A stretch of 64,000 nucleotides of DNA. Source: Neoceratodus forsteri (lineage: Eukaryota > Chordata > Ceratodontiformes > Ceratodontidae). The stretch lies in NCBI GenBank assembly GCA_016271365.2, contig CM057456.1, positions 664,729,501 through 664,793,500 of the forward strand, read 5' to 3'. Shown piece by piece: positions 1 to 11,874 of the stretch. The notes under the pieces were generated by a model that saw only the letters and a list, made by a program, of their open reading frames with translations, did no database searches and was not told the DNA's origin. Positions within the stretch are counted from its first letter, which is position 1, and each line of letters starts with the position of its first letter. Both the position numbers and the translations under genes were made by a program.

Positions 1-1868
1 CCCACATCTTTAATAGATCAATAATGACAGGTACCATCCTAGACATCTGGAAAGTGGCCAAAGTCATTTTTGTTCACAAACAAGGCAACCCCAAAGATCT
101 CAAGAACTACCACCCTTTAGTGATACTGTCTGCGATCAGCAATCTTCTTGAAAAGGTGGTTGCCTCACAGCTCACCCACTACCTGCAGACCCATGATCTA
201 CCCTCCCTGCACAACATGGCTTTGAAAAAGGGCACAGTACCTCCACCACCTTAGCTGTTGTCACCTCTGAGATCAGGTCTGCTGCCGACCAAGGCAAGCT
301 GACTGGAGCTATCTTTGTGGACCTCTTGAAAGCCTTCGACTGGGTTAACCACTCACTCCTGTGCTCCTCTTTCTGGTCCCTTGGCCTCTCTTCCCCTGCC
401 CTTGCTTGGATCAAGAACTACCTCTCAGGTAGACAGCAGTACACCAAATTCAATAAGGCCCTGTCTGAGCCCTCTATGGTTACCTGTGGGGTTTCCCAGG
501 GTTCTGTCCTTGGACTGCTCCTGTTTTCTCTATTCATAAATGAACTGCCCTTGGTCCCTGCTCATGGGTGAGCTACTATGTTTGCAGATGACCTAGTCAT
601 CCTGATCAGCTCCCAGGACATCTCTGTCATCAACATCAAGCTAGACACCGATTTTGAACAAATTCAAACCTGGCTAAGGGACCACAAGCTTATTATCAAC
701 CTGCAGAAGACTCAGACCATGTTCTTTGGCTCTGCAGCCAAAACAAAAGTCACTCCTGCCACTCTAAAGATCTCATGTGCCGATGGGTCCCTTCTTCATG
801 TTGCAGATACTGTCAAGTATCTGGTGGTGACACTTGACCCTCTACTGGATCTCACTCAGCACATTCACAATGCTTGCAAGACCTCATACTGTAAGTTGGG
901 CCTTGCATACAGAGCTAAAAGCTGCCTCACCTTGGCTGCCCGACTCACCCTAGCCAGGGGGGTCATTCTACCCATTCTCTGCTGTGGACTTGTCACCTTC
1001 ACCCTCATCACAAAAAACAGTCTCTCAAAATGGGACACAGTGTACAACAGTGTTTGTCGCTTTGCACTTTCAGCTCCCCACCTCTCCCATCACTGTGAGC
1101 TCCACTGCTGGCTTGAGTGGCTCCCACCAAAAAAGCACCGCACCTTTGTGTTAGGCAATTTCATTGATAATGTGAACAGAAATGCCACCCCATCTGTCCT
1201 TGCTGCATCTCTCTTACCCGCTACCCCCTCCTACAATCTAAGATCCAGTGACTCTCATGTCCTCCAGGTTCCAAAAACCCAGATGGGCGACTGGGCCTTC
1301 GCTGCATACGTGTCCAGGGTATGGAATTCCCTACCAGCAGGCATTTGCTCCTTCTCCTCCCATCCCTGCTTTAAAGCCTCCCACTGGGATTTCCTCAAAT
1401 CAGCCTCCTCCTGCCACAGCACTTAATGAACCCTCTTGACCATTCCACTCGATCTGGCTAAGATACTACCTTTCTCTTTTGCCTAGGTGGTGGGTTTCTA
1501 CACCTTATCCGCGAATTAAGCATTCTGCTATCAGCTGAAATGTCTATGATGGGTCCACTCTGGTCCGACTGCTCACTAATCATGTTTACGATACTGTTGT
1601 ATCTACTCTTCTACCTTTAGGACGATGTTTCTCTAGTATGTTGTCTACTGCCTTTATCATGCTGTTGTAGCCCTCCCACTTGCCATGCATATCCCTTTGG
1701 TGTTCTTGTATTGACCTTGCCTTGTCTGTTGCTCTTGTTTATACCTTGTACTTGTTCTTTGCCTGATGTTCTTGAATGTACCTTTGTAATCTTCTGGGTC
1801 ACACCTGAAAATAGGCACTTGGTGTCTAGTGTGCTTACCTGGTAAATTAAAGCAAATAAATAAAATAA
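1..1868 (+). mobile_element. L2/jockey-type LINE, 5' end outside window
   Basis: Non-LTR retrotransposon fragment read on the + strand. It holds the reverse transcriptase and the C-terminal region of ORF2, then a 3' UTR of about 440 bp ending in an A-rich tail with AAATAAAT repeats (about 1841-1868). The same 3' end (GGGT-ACACCTGAAAATAGG, then GTCTAGTG and ACCTGGT) recurs at 27820-27903, so it marks a family. The endonuclease half lies upstream of the window or was lost by 5' truncation. Clade assignment rests on the protein motifs and the lack of a long poly-A tail. Confidence 0.85.
24..1426 (+). pseudogene. LINE ORF2 reverse transcriptase, broken
   Basis: ORF2 relic that would copy the element's RNA at a nicked target. 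RT block 1 (IWKVAKVIFVHKQGNP, then NYHPLVILS) is in one frame up to about position 222. A frameshift then moves the reading to the frame with GAIFVDLLKAFDWVNHSLL, the motif VSQGSVLGLLLFSLFINEL, and the active site FADD (about 581-592), which is intact. A TGA at 569-571 lies just before the active site. The C-terminal part (HHCELHCWLEWLPP) continues to a stop at 1424-1426. One frameshift and one stop make it non-functional. The protein type fits the jockey superfamily (L2/CR1/Rex1); I lean to L2. Confidence 0.85.
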
Positions 1869-1875
1869 CATGTAC

Positions 1876-2033
1876 GTTTGAGGAAAGGAACCTTGGAGTT
1901 ATAATTTCAGATGGCCTGAAAGTTGTGGCCCAGTGTTCGATGGCTGTGGGAGACAGCAAATAGGATGATGCAATGCATACAAGGGGGTATATTAAGCAGA
2001 ACGAGGGAGGTTATACTCCTCCCCATAGTAGTC
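1876..2033 (+). pseudogene. CR1-like RT C-terminal scrap, cut by gypsy LTR
   Basis: Translated in shifting frames this short segment gives ERNLGVIISDGLKVVAQCS and then ILSRTREVIL. These match the thumb/connection region of CR1-type reverse transcriptases, where the usual text is like ERDLGV, then SRTREVIL, then LVRPHLEY. The similarity stops exactly where LTR A begins at 2034, so the gypsy element appears to have inserted into an older CR1 copy. The expected continuation (LVRPHLEY) is not seen beyond the other LTR at 22247. The segment is too short for firm subfamily placement. Confidence 0.6.
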
Positions 2034-3539
2034 TGTGATGGTCTGTGGTGCTCTGTGGTACTCTGCTATAAAGATGGTGGAATGAGATGAGTGAGACACC
2101 AAGGTCCGAATTATAGTGGATAAGATAACTGTTACCCAGATGAGGAGAGGCAGGAGCTGTTCTAGAGATTCAGGGCTTGCAGGGCATTTATTTTGTACCA
2201 GTGGGTAGAGAGACACAGTCACAAGAGAAGGAGAAGACACCCAGAACAATAGGGCGGTAAAGAGGGCAGAACACTTTTATCTATGACTGCTAAAATTACT
2301 TCAACCAGTATTAGCATATGTATTTAGGCCTACTGCCACAATACTTCTATAATTATTCAACAGTTCCTATACTTATTACTAAACTTAGGTGAGAATCAGA
2401 TGATATGTACTACCCACAACAATATTTGGTTTTGCTATGACCACACAGTGCTACCGAAGTCCAAATGTCACGTAAGTTCAAAGGTCTGACGTCTTCATGT
2501 ACACCGTCATTTTACGATGGTAGCTACAAAGGGGAGCAAACAGAATGGTTGATACTAAACACAATTCCCAGCAGGGATCTTGTAAAGGCCACTGGGTGGT
2601 GAGAGGTTTGGTAAACAGACCATATGATTCTTCGGCAAAAGCCCACTCTCTCCAAGGCTGCCTGAAAGAAAGAACCAGAGCAACTGGTTCCTGGAATAGC
2701 CCACTTATAGGCTGTCGGATTCCAAACTGAAACAAAATATACCTTGGCCAAAACCCACTTTCAGGGCCACCAAAGACGAGGAGGAACCAGGATCTGCGTG
2801 GCAACGAATCCACTCGAGGACTACCACAACCTGAATGATGCTGCGGCACTCCAAGAGCCAGCTAGACTCTGAAGAATCTGGGATGAAGAAGGATCTCCGA
2901 TAGGACCAGGAACCAGAAGAATCTGTAGAGAGGATGGCTGATTCTGCAATCTTGTCACCAGAAACTAGAACAAAATAAAGAAACGGCGGACACGTCCCGA
3001 ACTGCGCTTCGACGGACCCAGCTTTTGGCAAATGATCAGGGGCGCAGACCAGGTTCTCCAGGATGTGCATACTCTTCTGTGGAGGGTGACCAACTTCTGG
3101 ACATCCGGATCAGGAACCATATGAAATGACACTGGCATGGCTGTCATGATGCACTTGTACTTCGGTGGACATATCTTTGAGCTGTGAAAAACAAGAAACG
3201 GTGGGTACGACTTGTACGAATGGCAATGGACTCGACTTTGGCGGACTACACAGATGGAGGAGATGATCTGATGGTTGATTCCACTTGGGTGAAGAATGAT
3301 AAAAAGACGTCCCCTTCTGGTAGAGACTGATTCTGAGTACGAAGTATTACAGACCACACCACGGGACTGCAGTGTGGTAGAAGATTGAGACTGTCCCCAT
3401 ATGCTGTTAACAATGTAACTAAAAGATGCACCTTTCTGCAATGCCAAGAGAACTGTGGAATGATCAGATAATTTGCGTGGGGAAGGGAAAATGATAAATT
3501 TAGGGGTGATTATTACAGGTGGGGCAATTATTCTGATGC

Positions 3540-3640
3540 TTGGAGCCATAGTTCAGATGCTTAGGACAATAGCTCAGATTCTTAGGGCAATAGTTCAAAT
3601 GCTTAGGGCAATAGTTCAGACAATCAGGGGCAAATAACCA
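3540..3640 (-). repeat. 24-bp minisatellite in LTR A
   Basis: Four to five degenerate copies of a unit like ATGCTTAGGGCAATAGTTCA. Read on the minus strand they encode a repeated LNYCPKH-like heptad/octad. The matching array in the other LTR is at 20747-20830. Both LTRs keep this reading frame open (68-69 codons), but nothing else suggests a protein. Confidence 0.75.
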
Positions 3641-3899
3641 CAATCCGTATACAATACTGTCTTGGTGCTTCTTAAGTTCACAGTCTTTTGGATACTTTAG
3701 CAACAAACATTTGCATGAACAGTACAGTTGTTACAGTTACTTTGCAGTATTTATGAGCTGAGCACCCCTGGATGGACCCTTTTTCCTGCCTGTAGGGCCT
3801 TCCTGAATAGGATCTGGCTACCCCTGAACGTTTTGCTATGGATGCTCTAGCCACTATACTGAGGGTACCACTTGCCCTATGTTAATTGCCCAGGACACT

Positions 3900-4090
3900 A
3901 AAGGCCTAAATGCCTTATTTGCTATGGGGCCTAGATGCCCTGCTAACTGCCACCAGGTTGGTTTGCCCTAATCCACTAGGCTGAGGCTGCCCTTACTAAC
4001 CCTAGGCTGGCTTTCCCTAATCCACTAGGTCGGGGCTGCCCTTACTACCACTAGTCTGGCCTTGAACCCTGCTTTACCTCAGGCCTAATG
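3900..4090. repeat. ~50-bp minisatellite in LTR A
   Basis: Repeats of a unit like GGCTTGCCCTAATCCACTAGG followed by CTGCCCTTACTACCACTAGG. About two copies occur here and about four in the other LTR (21150-21370), so copy number has changed since the element inserted or between template copies. Confidence 0.7.
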
Positions 4091-4139
4091 CCCTACATTT
4101 GCCTTGGGCCTAATGACCTACTTTACTGTGGGCCTAATT

Positions 4140-4410
4140 GCCCTTTTAAAACTGTGCCTGGTGCCCTAAATACAGTGGGCCTGGTGCCCTTTTGGCTGTG
4201 GGCCTGGTGCCCTTCAAAATGGGCCTGGTGCCCTTTTAGCTGTGGGTCTGGTGCCCTTTGAAATGGGCCTGGTGCCCTTCATCAGTCTGGGTCTGGTGCC
4301 CTCTTAACTGGGCCTGGTGCACTTTAAGCTATGGGCCTGGTGCCCTTCTTCATTCTGGGCCTGGTGCCCTCTTAACTGGGCCTGGTGCCCTTTTTGCTGG
4401 CCTGGATTGC
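4140..4410. repeat. GGGCCTGGTGCCCTT minisatellite in LTR A
   Basis: Ten or so copies of a 24-32 bp unit built on GGGCCTGGTGCCCTT plus a variable spacer such as TTAGCTGT or CATCAGTCT. The core GGGC-CTGGT-GCCC is itself an inverted repeat, so each unit can fold into a small stem. The equivalent array in the other LTR is 21428-21755. Confidence 0.85.
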
Positions 4411-4889
4411 CCCTTTAACTCTGAAACACTCTCTGAGCCTGCTGCCACTCTTTTTGCAAGTTGCCTTCCATAAACTCACCATTCTATGAATATTTATAGG
4501 CCCTTGCTTGGCCTCACTGTTCTGGACCCTTCCTGAGGGCGTTGCTAACCCGCCTCCCTACTAAATATTTAAATACAGGGTCCTACTGACCTGATGCCCT
4601 GCAGCACTTGCCCACCTTTCTTCACGCCTACAGCACTCTTTTAAATAAAAAAAATGCTTTTTCTTTACAGGAGGTCAACACGTAGCATGTGCTGCTGTTG
4701 ACTCACTGCTTCTTGGGCTGCTGAGAGGATGTTGCATGGTACCGGGAGGTGGGAGGTATGCTGGCAGAGGGAGGGAGTGTTGCAGGTAGCTGGGGGGATG
4801 ACTAGGGGCCTCAGAGGGATGACTGAACTTGCTTTGATGCAGCCCTTCTCTGCCACCGATGGGGGACTGAATTTAAACTTTTAAACACA

Positions 4890-5727
4890 AATGAAGGTGA
4901 AAAATAAATAAATGATGGGGCTCTTCAGCCCAACACGACTGGTCTGGAGGCTTACTTTTCTTTGTGGTGTCCCGATGGCACCACTGACTGCGACAAACAG
5001 CCAAAACAGGAGTCTTCTGGCAGGGGAGGCAGAGCAGGAGCACAGTTAAGCCCACAGGGATGGCTTCAACCAACAGGTAATCCCTAAACACTGTGCCTTG
5101 GTCTTAGTGAGTCCTCACTCTCCTCTACCTCTGCCCAGGATCAACCACAACTCTCAACTGCCCCAACTGTTAAAAAATTTTAAAACTTAAACCCACCAGG
5201 ATTCTAGAGAGGCTGGAGTGGAATGCTGTGCATGAGCAGCTCAGCACGGCATTATATCCAGGCCATTGTTACTGAGCTGTTACAAAATCTAATTTTTTTA
5301 ACCAGGTTTTAAGAGAGCAAGGCACTATTCTTTAATATTTTACAGTTTCCCCACTATTGGGAGGGGAAATTCACATTTAAAGCGCCCCTTTCTACCTTTA
5401 CCCTGCAGTCTATACCTAAGGCAGGCACCCTGGGCACCTGTAAACCCCTAATTTTCTTTATTTTATTTAAAATTCTGGGATGCCTCAACTTTGGGACATT
5501 ACAGATTTGGACCTGCCTAAAAATACATGTCCGCATGTATTCCCTTAAACACTTTATAAAAGACACTTTCTTAACATTCTAAAATCTTACTTAACACTTT
5601 ATGAAACCTTATGTTAATAAAACACTCCTAAATTCTCCAAAATATCCTTAAAACTTCTACTATTATTGTAAATCTTTAAATTAACTACACTAAAATGACT
5701 GTGTCTGGATAATTACTTTGAATAGAT
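4890..5727 (-). other. Noncoding stretch between integrase and 3' LTR of element A
   Basis: About 840 bp lies between the integrase stop and the LTR. It is AT-rich near 5280-5700. No coding similarity was recognised. A pyrimidine-rich run on the + strand (about 5114-5136) would read as purine-rich on the element strand and could be the polypurine tract. If so, the true LTR edge would lie near 5110, and the other LTR would be truncated at 22246. Confidence 0.4.
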
Positions 5728-7133
5728 CTACATACGGTACCATGGTACAAGTTGTGAGGCTTCTGTGCTATACCTTCTAGGGGGAACACCTGCATTTGAT
5801 CTTTGGGACCTGTGGGGTTGGAAACCTATGGGTTCTTGGACAATGTGTTCTCTTTCTAGGAAATCTAGCATTTCAGGATCTATCACTGGTACACCATTTG
5901 GACGGTCAAGAGAATTTACATACAAAGTGCGAATCCATGGTTCTTTACACCAACTGGTCGGCGATTCTAGTTCCAACATTCTGTCTTTTATGGACTCCTG
6001 CCTCTGCTTTGGTGTAGGATTGTCCTGATCTTTAGCAAGAACAGCATCTCTGAAAGTGCAAGCTTTTAGGAGATTACGGTGAACAATCTTGGTACTGTTT
6101 CCTAATTCTTGCTGGATCTTGTATACAGGTAGTTTGGGATAAGGTATCTCAATGATGCAATATGGTTCGGGTTCCCACTTCGAAGGCAATTCGCTGCATT
6201 TTGGGGTTTTCTTTAACATTGCTCTTTCTCCAATAAGTAAAGGTATAGCCTTAGCCTTGATGTCATAATTTGCATTTTCCTTTTGTCATACTTGCTCTAT
6301 GTGTTTGCTGACAATTTGTCCAACTTCCTGCAAACATTGGTTATGTTCCTGCCCCAATTCGTAACTGTTTTCTTTACTTTAGTTTCCTCCAGTGACACCT
6401 CTAACACTAGGTCCATCAGAAGTCTTCCGTGACGTCCAAACATTAAATGATAAGGTGTATAGCCAGTAGAGCAATGGATGGTATTGTTATATAGATATGG
6501 AAGCTCGGGAAGCAAAGCTGGCCCGTAGGGACATTTATACTCTGGTAGGGCTCGCAGCATCTCCAGTAGAGTCTGATTTGTTCTTTTGCAGAGTCCATTA
6601 CCTTGGGGGTGGTAAGCAGTGGTTTTCAACTTATGGCTTCCATAAAGGGTGCAAAGTTCATGAAACAGCTTGGATTCAAAAGAGGTTCCTTGATCTGTAA
6701 GGATTTTTGTAGGATATCCGAAAGGTTGTACAAAACATCTCAAAAAGGTCTCAGCAGTAGTTTGAGCAGATAGGTCTTTTACTGCACTCACAACCACAAA
6801 CTTAGAAAAGTGATCAACCATAGTGAGAACATAGATGTGTTCATTTGTGCTTGGGTCCAACTTCAAGTGATCAAGAGCAACTAGTTCCAATGGTGCGTTA
6901 CTAACTACTGGATGGAGAGGAGCTCTCTGATTACTCTTTTCTCTGTGCTTTAAATTACAGGCTGGACATTCCTCACACCACTTTATTATATCGCTACACA
7001 TTCCTATCCAGTAAAACCTTCTTCTGATAACAGCCTTGGTTCTTTTGTGACCAAAATGTCCTGAGTTATCATGGTACGCCTCTAATACTATGGACGCGCT
7101 GGTCTTTGGAACCATGATCTGGGTCAATTCCAT
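5728..7133 (-). pseudogene. Gypsy A integrase, E-to-K at the catalytic site
   Basis: Integrase joins the cDNA ends to chromosomal DNA. Reading from 7133 down: the HHCC zinc-binding region (AYHDNSGHFGHKR, then CEECPACN), then the RNase H-fold core with the first Asp in VALDHLKLD and the second in ILTDQGTSFES. The third catalytic residue, normally Glu in NGxCERxN, is Lys here (NGLCKRTNQT, codon AAA, a likely G-to-A change). A frameshift near 6230-6297 leads to the C-terminal part (6219-5728), with a GPY-like region (KWEPEPYCI, IEIPYPKLPVYKI) and an end at PWYRM. The frame is broken and the site altered, so it is inactive. Confidence 0.85.
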
Positions 7134-7181
7134 GTGCGTAGTAGGATCTCTACTTTTTTTTTACTAAGTGGCATTCTTCTA

Positions 7182-7197
7182 TGGCCAGACAAGTTCT
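7182..7197. repeat. Target-site duplication of nested L1 (left copy)
   Basis: TGGCCAGACAAGTTCT here and TGGCCAGATGAGTTCT at 15371-15386 match at 14 of 16 positions. They bound the L1 element, and both lie in gypsy pol sequence. Confidence 0.8.
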
Positions 7198-7461
7198 TTT
7201 TTTTTTCAAATCAAAGTTTATTAATTTTTAAGAATAATGAGAACAGATCCAGAAAAAACAATCTGAGTTATACATAAAACCATAAAACACAATATGCTCT
7301 GGAAGTGTTCTCCCTCCTCTCCCTCCTCCCAGTCCACTCCCTCTCACCCTCCCCATAAACATATTAACCCCCAAGCTATTAACCAGGTACAATATAAGAT
7401 AAATTAAATAGAGAACAGTGCATGAAAAGGCTCCCATATCTTTCTATATCTGTCCAACCTA

Positions 7462-10400
7462 TTATTGAGACTTGCTACCATTTTTTTCTGTCCTGAGATT
7501 AGCAAGTAATGCTTTTAGCCACTCAGAATAAGAAATGTCAGTATTGTCCTTCCAATGATGGGGAATGACTTTTTTGACTGACAGGGTCATCAGGTCTATG
7601 TGATATCGTCTGGTGGATACTGAAATTCTGGCATAATCACCTAAAAGGCACACTTCAGGGGTAAAAACATCGGACAAACCTAACAGGGGTTCAGTCCTTT
7701 GCTAGATGTCAGTCCAGAGAGTTGTGGCTTTAGGGCAGGTCCAAAATTTTGTGATAAATAGAACCCCTCTGCCTGTTGGCAATGAGAGCAAATGGGTGAA
7801 TCAATAAGACTATATTTATGTAATTTTTGAGGGGTGTAATATATATTGTGTAATATATGAAATTGGGTAACCTGTAACCTATCCTGTGTGATATATTTAT
7901 GACAATTACACCATAAGGTATTCCAATCAATTTCCTGATTGTGAAAAAAAGTAGTCCAGTAATGCTCAGGTGCAAAGCAAGTCAGGTACGCCCAGTTATA
8001 TAAGGTCCTGTAAATATTAGATACAGAATGTGATGAGTTGACCTGTAAGGGTCGGTTCCTCCAGGAAAGTTTTAGTACCCATTTGGGGAGGGAGGTGTCA
8101 CACCAAATACTTTCACTATTAAGTGTCTTAGTTGGAAAATTTTAAAAGTAAATTTAGTGGGAATATTAAGATTTTTTAATATCTCAATGGAAGTAGACCA
8201 TGAATTATCCATTGTGACAAAATAGGAAAGTCACATGTCTTCCAATTGGGGAAGCCAAGTAAGTGTGATCAGCTTGTTATCTATTTTTAAATTTAGATTA
8301 CCCCTAATAGGTTGTGTTAAATCATAAATATGATTATACTTAATAAAGGTGCATAACTGAGTGTGAACTCTAACAGAATTTGCGATGGGGGTTGATTTTA
8401 AATTTAGGGGGAGAGCACAAGGTTTGATATGGAGCAGGGCAACCGGGGCTAGACCATTTACTTGAATGAGGGACAATTCAATTTTAAGCCAATTAGGAAC
8501 AAAAGCAGAAGCAGTAGTTTCTTCTTTGTGTCCTAACCATTTAGTATATTTAGCAATATGACTTGACCAATGATAAAATATTAAATGAGTGATTCGGAGA
8601 CCTCCTTTATCATTGGGTGCTGTTAGTCTGTGATAAGCAATCATAGGCTGCCTATTGGCCCAGATAAATTTTATAATCAGATCACTGATTTTACTGAACC
8701 AGGTCAAAGGTAACCAGATATTAAGCAGGTACGGGGGTAGAAGAGCCTGTGAAAAACATTCATTTTGATTAAATTAACTCAGCCCCATAAAGAGATGGGT
8801 AATTTGGACCACCTATTTAGATCTGAGCCAGTAGTGTGTACCAGGGCATCTATGTTTAATTTTTGAAGTGAAGCTGGATTTCTGTCAATTTGAATACCCA
8901 GATACCTTAAGGAATTCTGTATCCAAGAAAGACCCAGGTCCGTAATGATGCTTTTAATGACCTTGTGATTAAGAGGAAAAACAAGGGCTTTATCTATGTT
9001 CAGTTTATAGTTAGATAGTTAGGAATATTCTTCAATACTTGAAAGCATAGGAGGGATTGACATGTTTGGATATGATAACTGCAACAGAAAGATCATCAGC
9101 ATAAGCTGAGACCTTAATATCATGACCCTGAATGGTAATACCCTGAATCGTCGGACAGGACATTAAGCGGTGAATAAGGGGTTCCAGGTATAAATTTAAA
9201 AGAAAAGGGGATAGAGGGCAGCCTTGTCTAGTACCAGAATGTAACATGAAGAGATTGGATACCACCCCATTAGCTGTAATCCAAGCTGAAGGAGTACTAT
9301 AAAGGGCCTTAATCCAATTTTGAAATTGTAAGGGAAAATTATAAGCATTGAGAGTAGGAAACAGAAAATTCCAATCCACCCTATTGAACAGCATCTCTGC
9401 ATCCAGAGAAACCAAAACTGCAGGGTAAGTGGTATCTCTGGATGCTGAAAGGACGTGTGAAAGATTTCAAAGATGATCAACCGAGGAACGACCCTTCATG
9501 AATTTGACCTGCTCGGGACCAATGAGGTCAGGCAAAACTAAAGTAATTCCGACGCCAATAGCTTAATTAATATTTTAACATCTTGGTTCATCAGGGAGAT
9601 TGGACGATAGCATGTGGTTAGTTCTGGGTTCTTATCTGTTTTAAGTATGAGAACTATTAGGGCTTCTAATAACATAGGGTTAGTAGGCACACCCGACAAT
9701 ATATATTGGAATAAGGGGACTAATGGGGCAATAACTGCTTTTGAAATATTTTATAAAAATTAGCCGAAAAACCATCTGGCCCTGGTGATTTATCAGAAGG
9801 TAAGTTTTTAATAACACTAAGGATTTCCTTGGAGGAAATCTGGGATATAAGCAGGTTTTGTTGAAAATCAGAGAGTGAAGGCAAGTCAGATGCAACTAAG
9901 TAAGCATCTAAAATTTGTTCTGACGGTGGATCTGTCTTAGAATTGTATAACTGTGTATAATACCCACTAAATTCCAATACTATATCCGTAGGGGATGTTT
10001 TTAAGGTGCCATCTGATTAAGAATGGATTGATGAGATATATCTAGTAGCTTCCTGTTGTTTAATTCGAAGCGCTAATAAGCGACCTGCCTTTTCTCCTTG
10101 ATCTGAATAAGCTGCCTTAGTTCTCAGAATAGCAAATTCTGCCTTGTCTGTCAGAATCTCAAGATAAGCATCTTTTAATTTGGCAAGATCTTGTCAAAGG
10201 GCATCCGAAAAATTAAGAGAAAGGTTTGCTTCGGCTGAGCGAATTTGAGAGAGGAGGGTATTAAGCTCTCTTTCCTTTAACTTTTTCCTTTGAGAAGCTG
10301 TTCTAATTAATATCCCCCTGATAAAAGCTTTAAATGCACCTCAGATAAGACCTGGTCAAGAAATAGAGTGGAGGTTGGTATTGATAAATTGCTCAATATG

Positions 10401-11201
10401 TTAATTAAGGGATGTAACTACTAGAGGGTCCTTCAACATCTGATTATTAATTCTCCATCGGGTACTTCTCTTGGGGAGAGATGAAAGGGTAAGATGACAG
10501 ATTAGAAGAGAATGGTCGGAGGGTGGGCCAGACTGTATGGAGGCCTCAAAAATACCTGGTAAAAGAGCATGGGATAGGAAAATATAATCAATACATTAAG
10601 CTGTTTTGTGGCCTGGTGATAGAAAGGTATATCCTTTCTCCGAGGGGTGTAACACTCACCAGACGTCACAAAGACCATAATGTTCTAAAAACTCCTGAAG
10701 GGCCCTTAGAGCCGGTGAGCAATCTCTGCTCATATCGGAAGAACGATCCAATAAAGGATCCATAACTGTGTTTTTATCTCCCCCCAGAATAAATAGTAGA
10801 GACAAAAATGGATATAGGTGCTCCACCAGCTGCGTTAAGAAGCCTGGCGAATCTACATTGGGCCCATAAAGACTACCAAACAGTATTTCTGTCATATATA
10901 AAATACAGTGAATAAACACAAACCTACCCTGCAGATCCCAGAGAACCTGTTTAAGAACAAAAGAAACCTTTTTATTTACCAATATCAAGACTCTAGCACT
11001 GTTGGAAGTAGCCCCTGCAAAAAGTGCATGACCAATCTGTTGTCTTCTCATGCGATTTACCTCTGTATCTGACAAATGTTATTCCTGTACAAAAATGACA
11101 TCTAATGATAACAGGGCTAAATGTCTGAGAACTTTATATTGCTTTACTTGTTGCCAAAGGCCCTTGATGTTCCAAGTTGCAATCTTAATGGCATTAGACA
11201 T
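7462..11201 (-). pseudogene. L1/Tx1 ORF2 (endonuclease-RT), decayed
   Basis: The start ATG is at 11201-11199 (MSNAIKIATWNIKGLW), the typical N-terminus of an APE-type endonuclease. A stop falls in VIFVQE*H. Further on come FGSLYGPNVDSP and LGGDKNTVMDPLLDRSS (about 10870-10730). The RT region includes SPGPDGFSANFYK (about 9770), MVSLDAEMLFNRVDW (about 9400; the first word is normally AEKAFDRV), GTRQGCPLSPFLLNLYLEP, and the active site AYADDLSV (about 9090-9110). The C-terminal part at 8707-7462 includes a zinc-finger-like segment SPICSHCQQAEG (about 7800-7770). At least five frameshifts or stops disable it. Confidence 0.85.
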
Positions 11202-11874
11202 TATTGCATTTACAGTGTAAATTAAACAGTACTATTAACTTAGTCCCCATTTTGAGCAACGACACATTTCCTAATAAGACTGTGCTGAATCCCCCAAACC
11301 CTTATAATCCCCCCTTCCCATCCCTCATCCTAACAACAAACATTCCTTTCAAAATCAAACATGTCTAAACTATTAACCCAACCCACCCATCCCCCAAACT
11401 GCTACAGGTTGTGATCCGCATAATACCTTTACTATAGCTCTCTCTCTCCAGTTACCCTTAGGTAACTCTAACATATTGTTTTCTTAAGGAGAGTATGGGA
11501 CATAACATCATAATGCATAAATAACTAAAAATTAAGTGAGCCAGTTCCCATTATATAAGTAGAAACAGCTATGATAACACACAAATACTCTAACCAGTCA
11601 TGAGAAAGTTACCCTTAGAGATCCAAATTCTCAACTATACTATAAGCCAAGTAAAACAAGTAGCATAAATTTGCTTATTATAAATAACACCATTAATATT
11701 GCTAACAGTTCTCTCACTGATGTCATACTTACCACCCATTCCCACAGATTAATGCACGCAGCAGTCTTCCACAATGACATGAGTGATCACAGAATTGCAG
11801 TCTGTACAAGATCTCTAACCAAAGCTCACCACTAGCCCAAGTTCATAACCAAGTGAACCTTTCGAAAGTTCAGT
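11202..11874 (-). other. L1 inter-ORF region, first part
   Basis: Spacer between ORF1 and ORF2 of the L1, interrupted by the plus-strand LINE. It is AT-rich with no coding similarity seen. The rest of the spacer is at about 13895-14336. Confidence 0.55.

Larger units (their letters stand above)
2034..4889 (-). repeat. 3' LTR of gypsy element A
   Basis: Direct repeat of 19238-22246. On the + strand it starts TGTGATGGTCTGTGG and ends TTTAAACACA, giving TGTG...CACA ends. About 2.86 kb is very long for a gypsy LTR; much of the excess is minisatellite (3540-3640, 3900-4080, 4140-4400). Similarity to the other copy fades at about 4909 rather than stopping sharply at 4889. No purine tract is visible next to 4889 on the element strand, so the inner boundary is less sure than the outer one. 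Confidence 0.75.

Noticed and set aside
2965..3549. 194-codon frame (-) inside LTR A
   Set aside because: The matching region of the other LTR does not keep it open, and no motif is seen.
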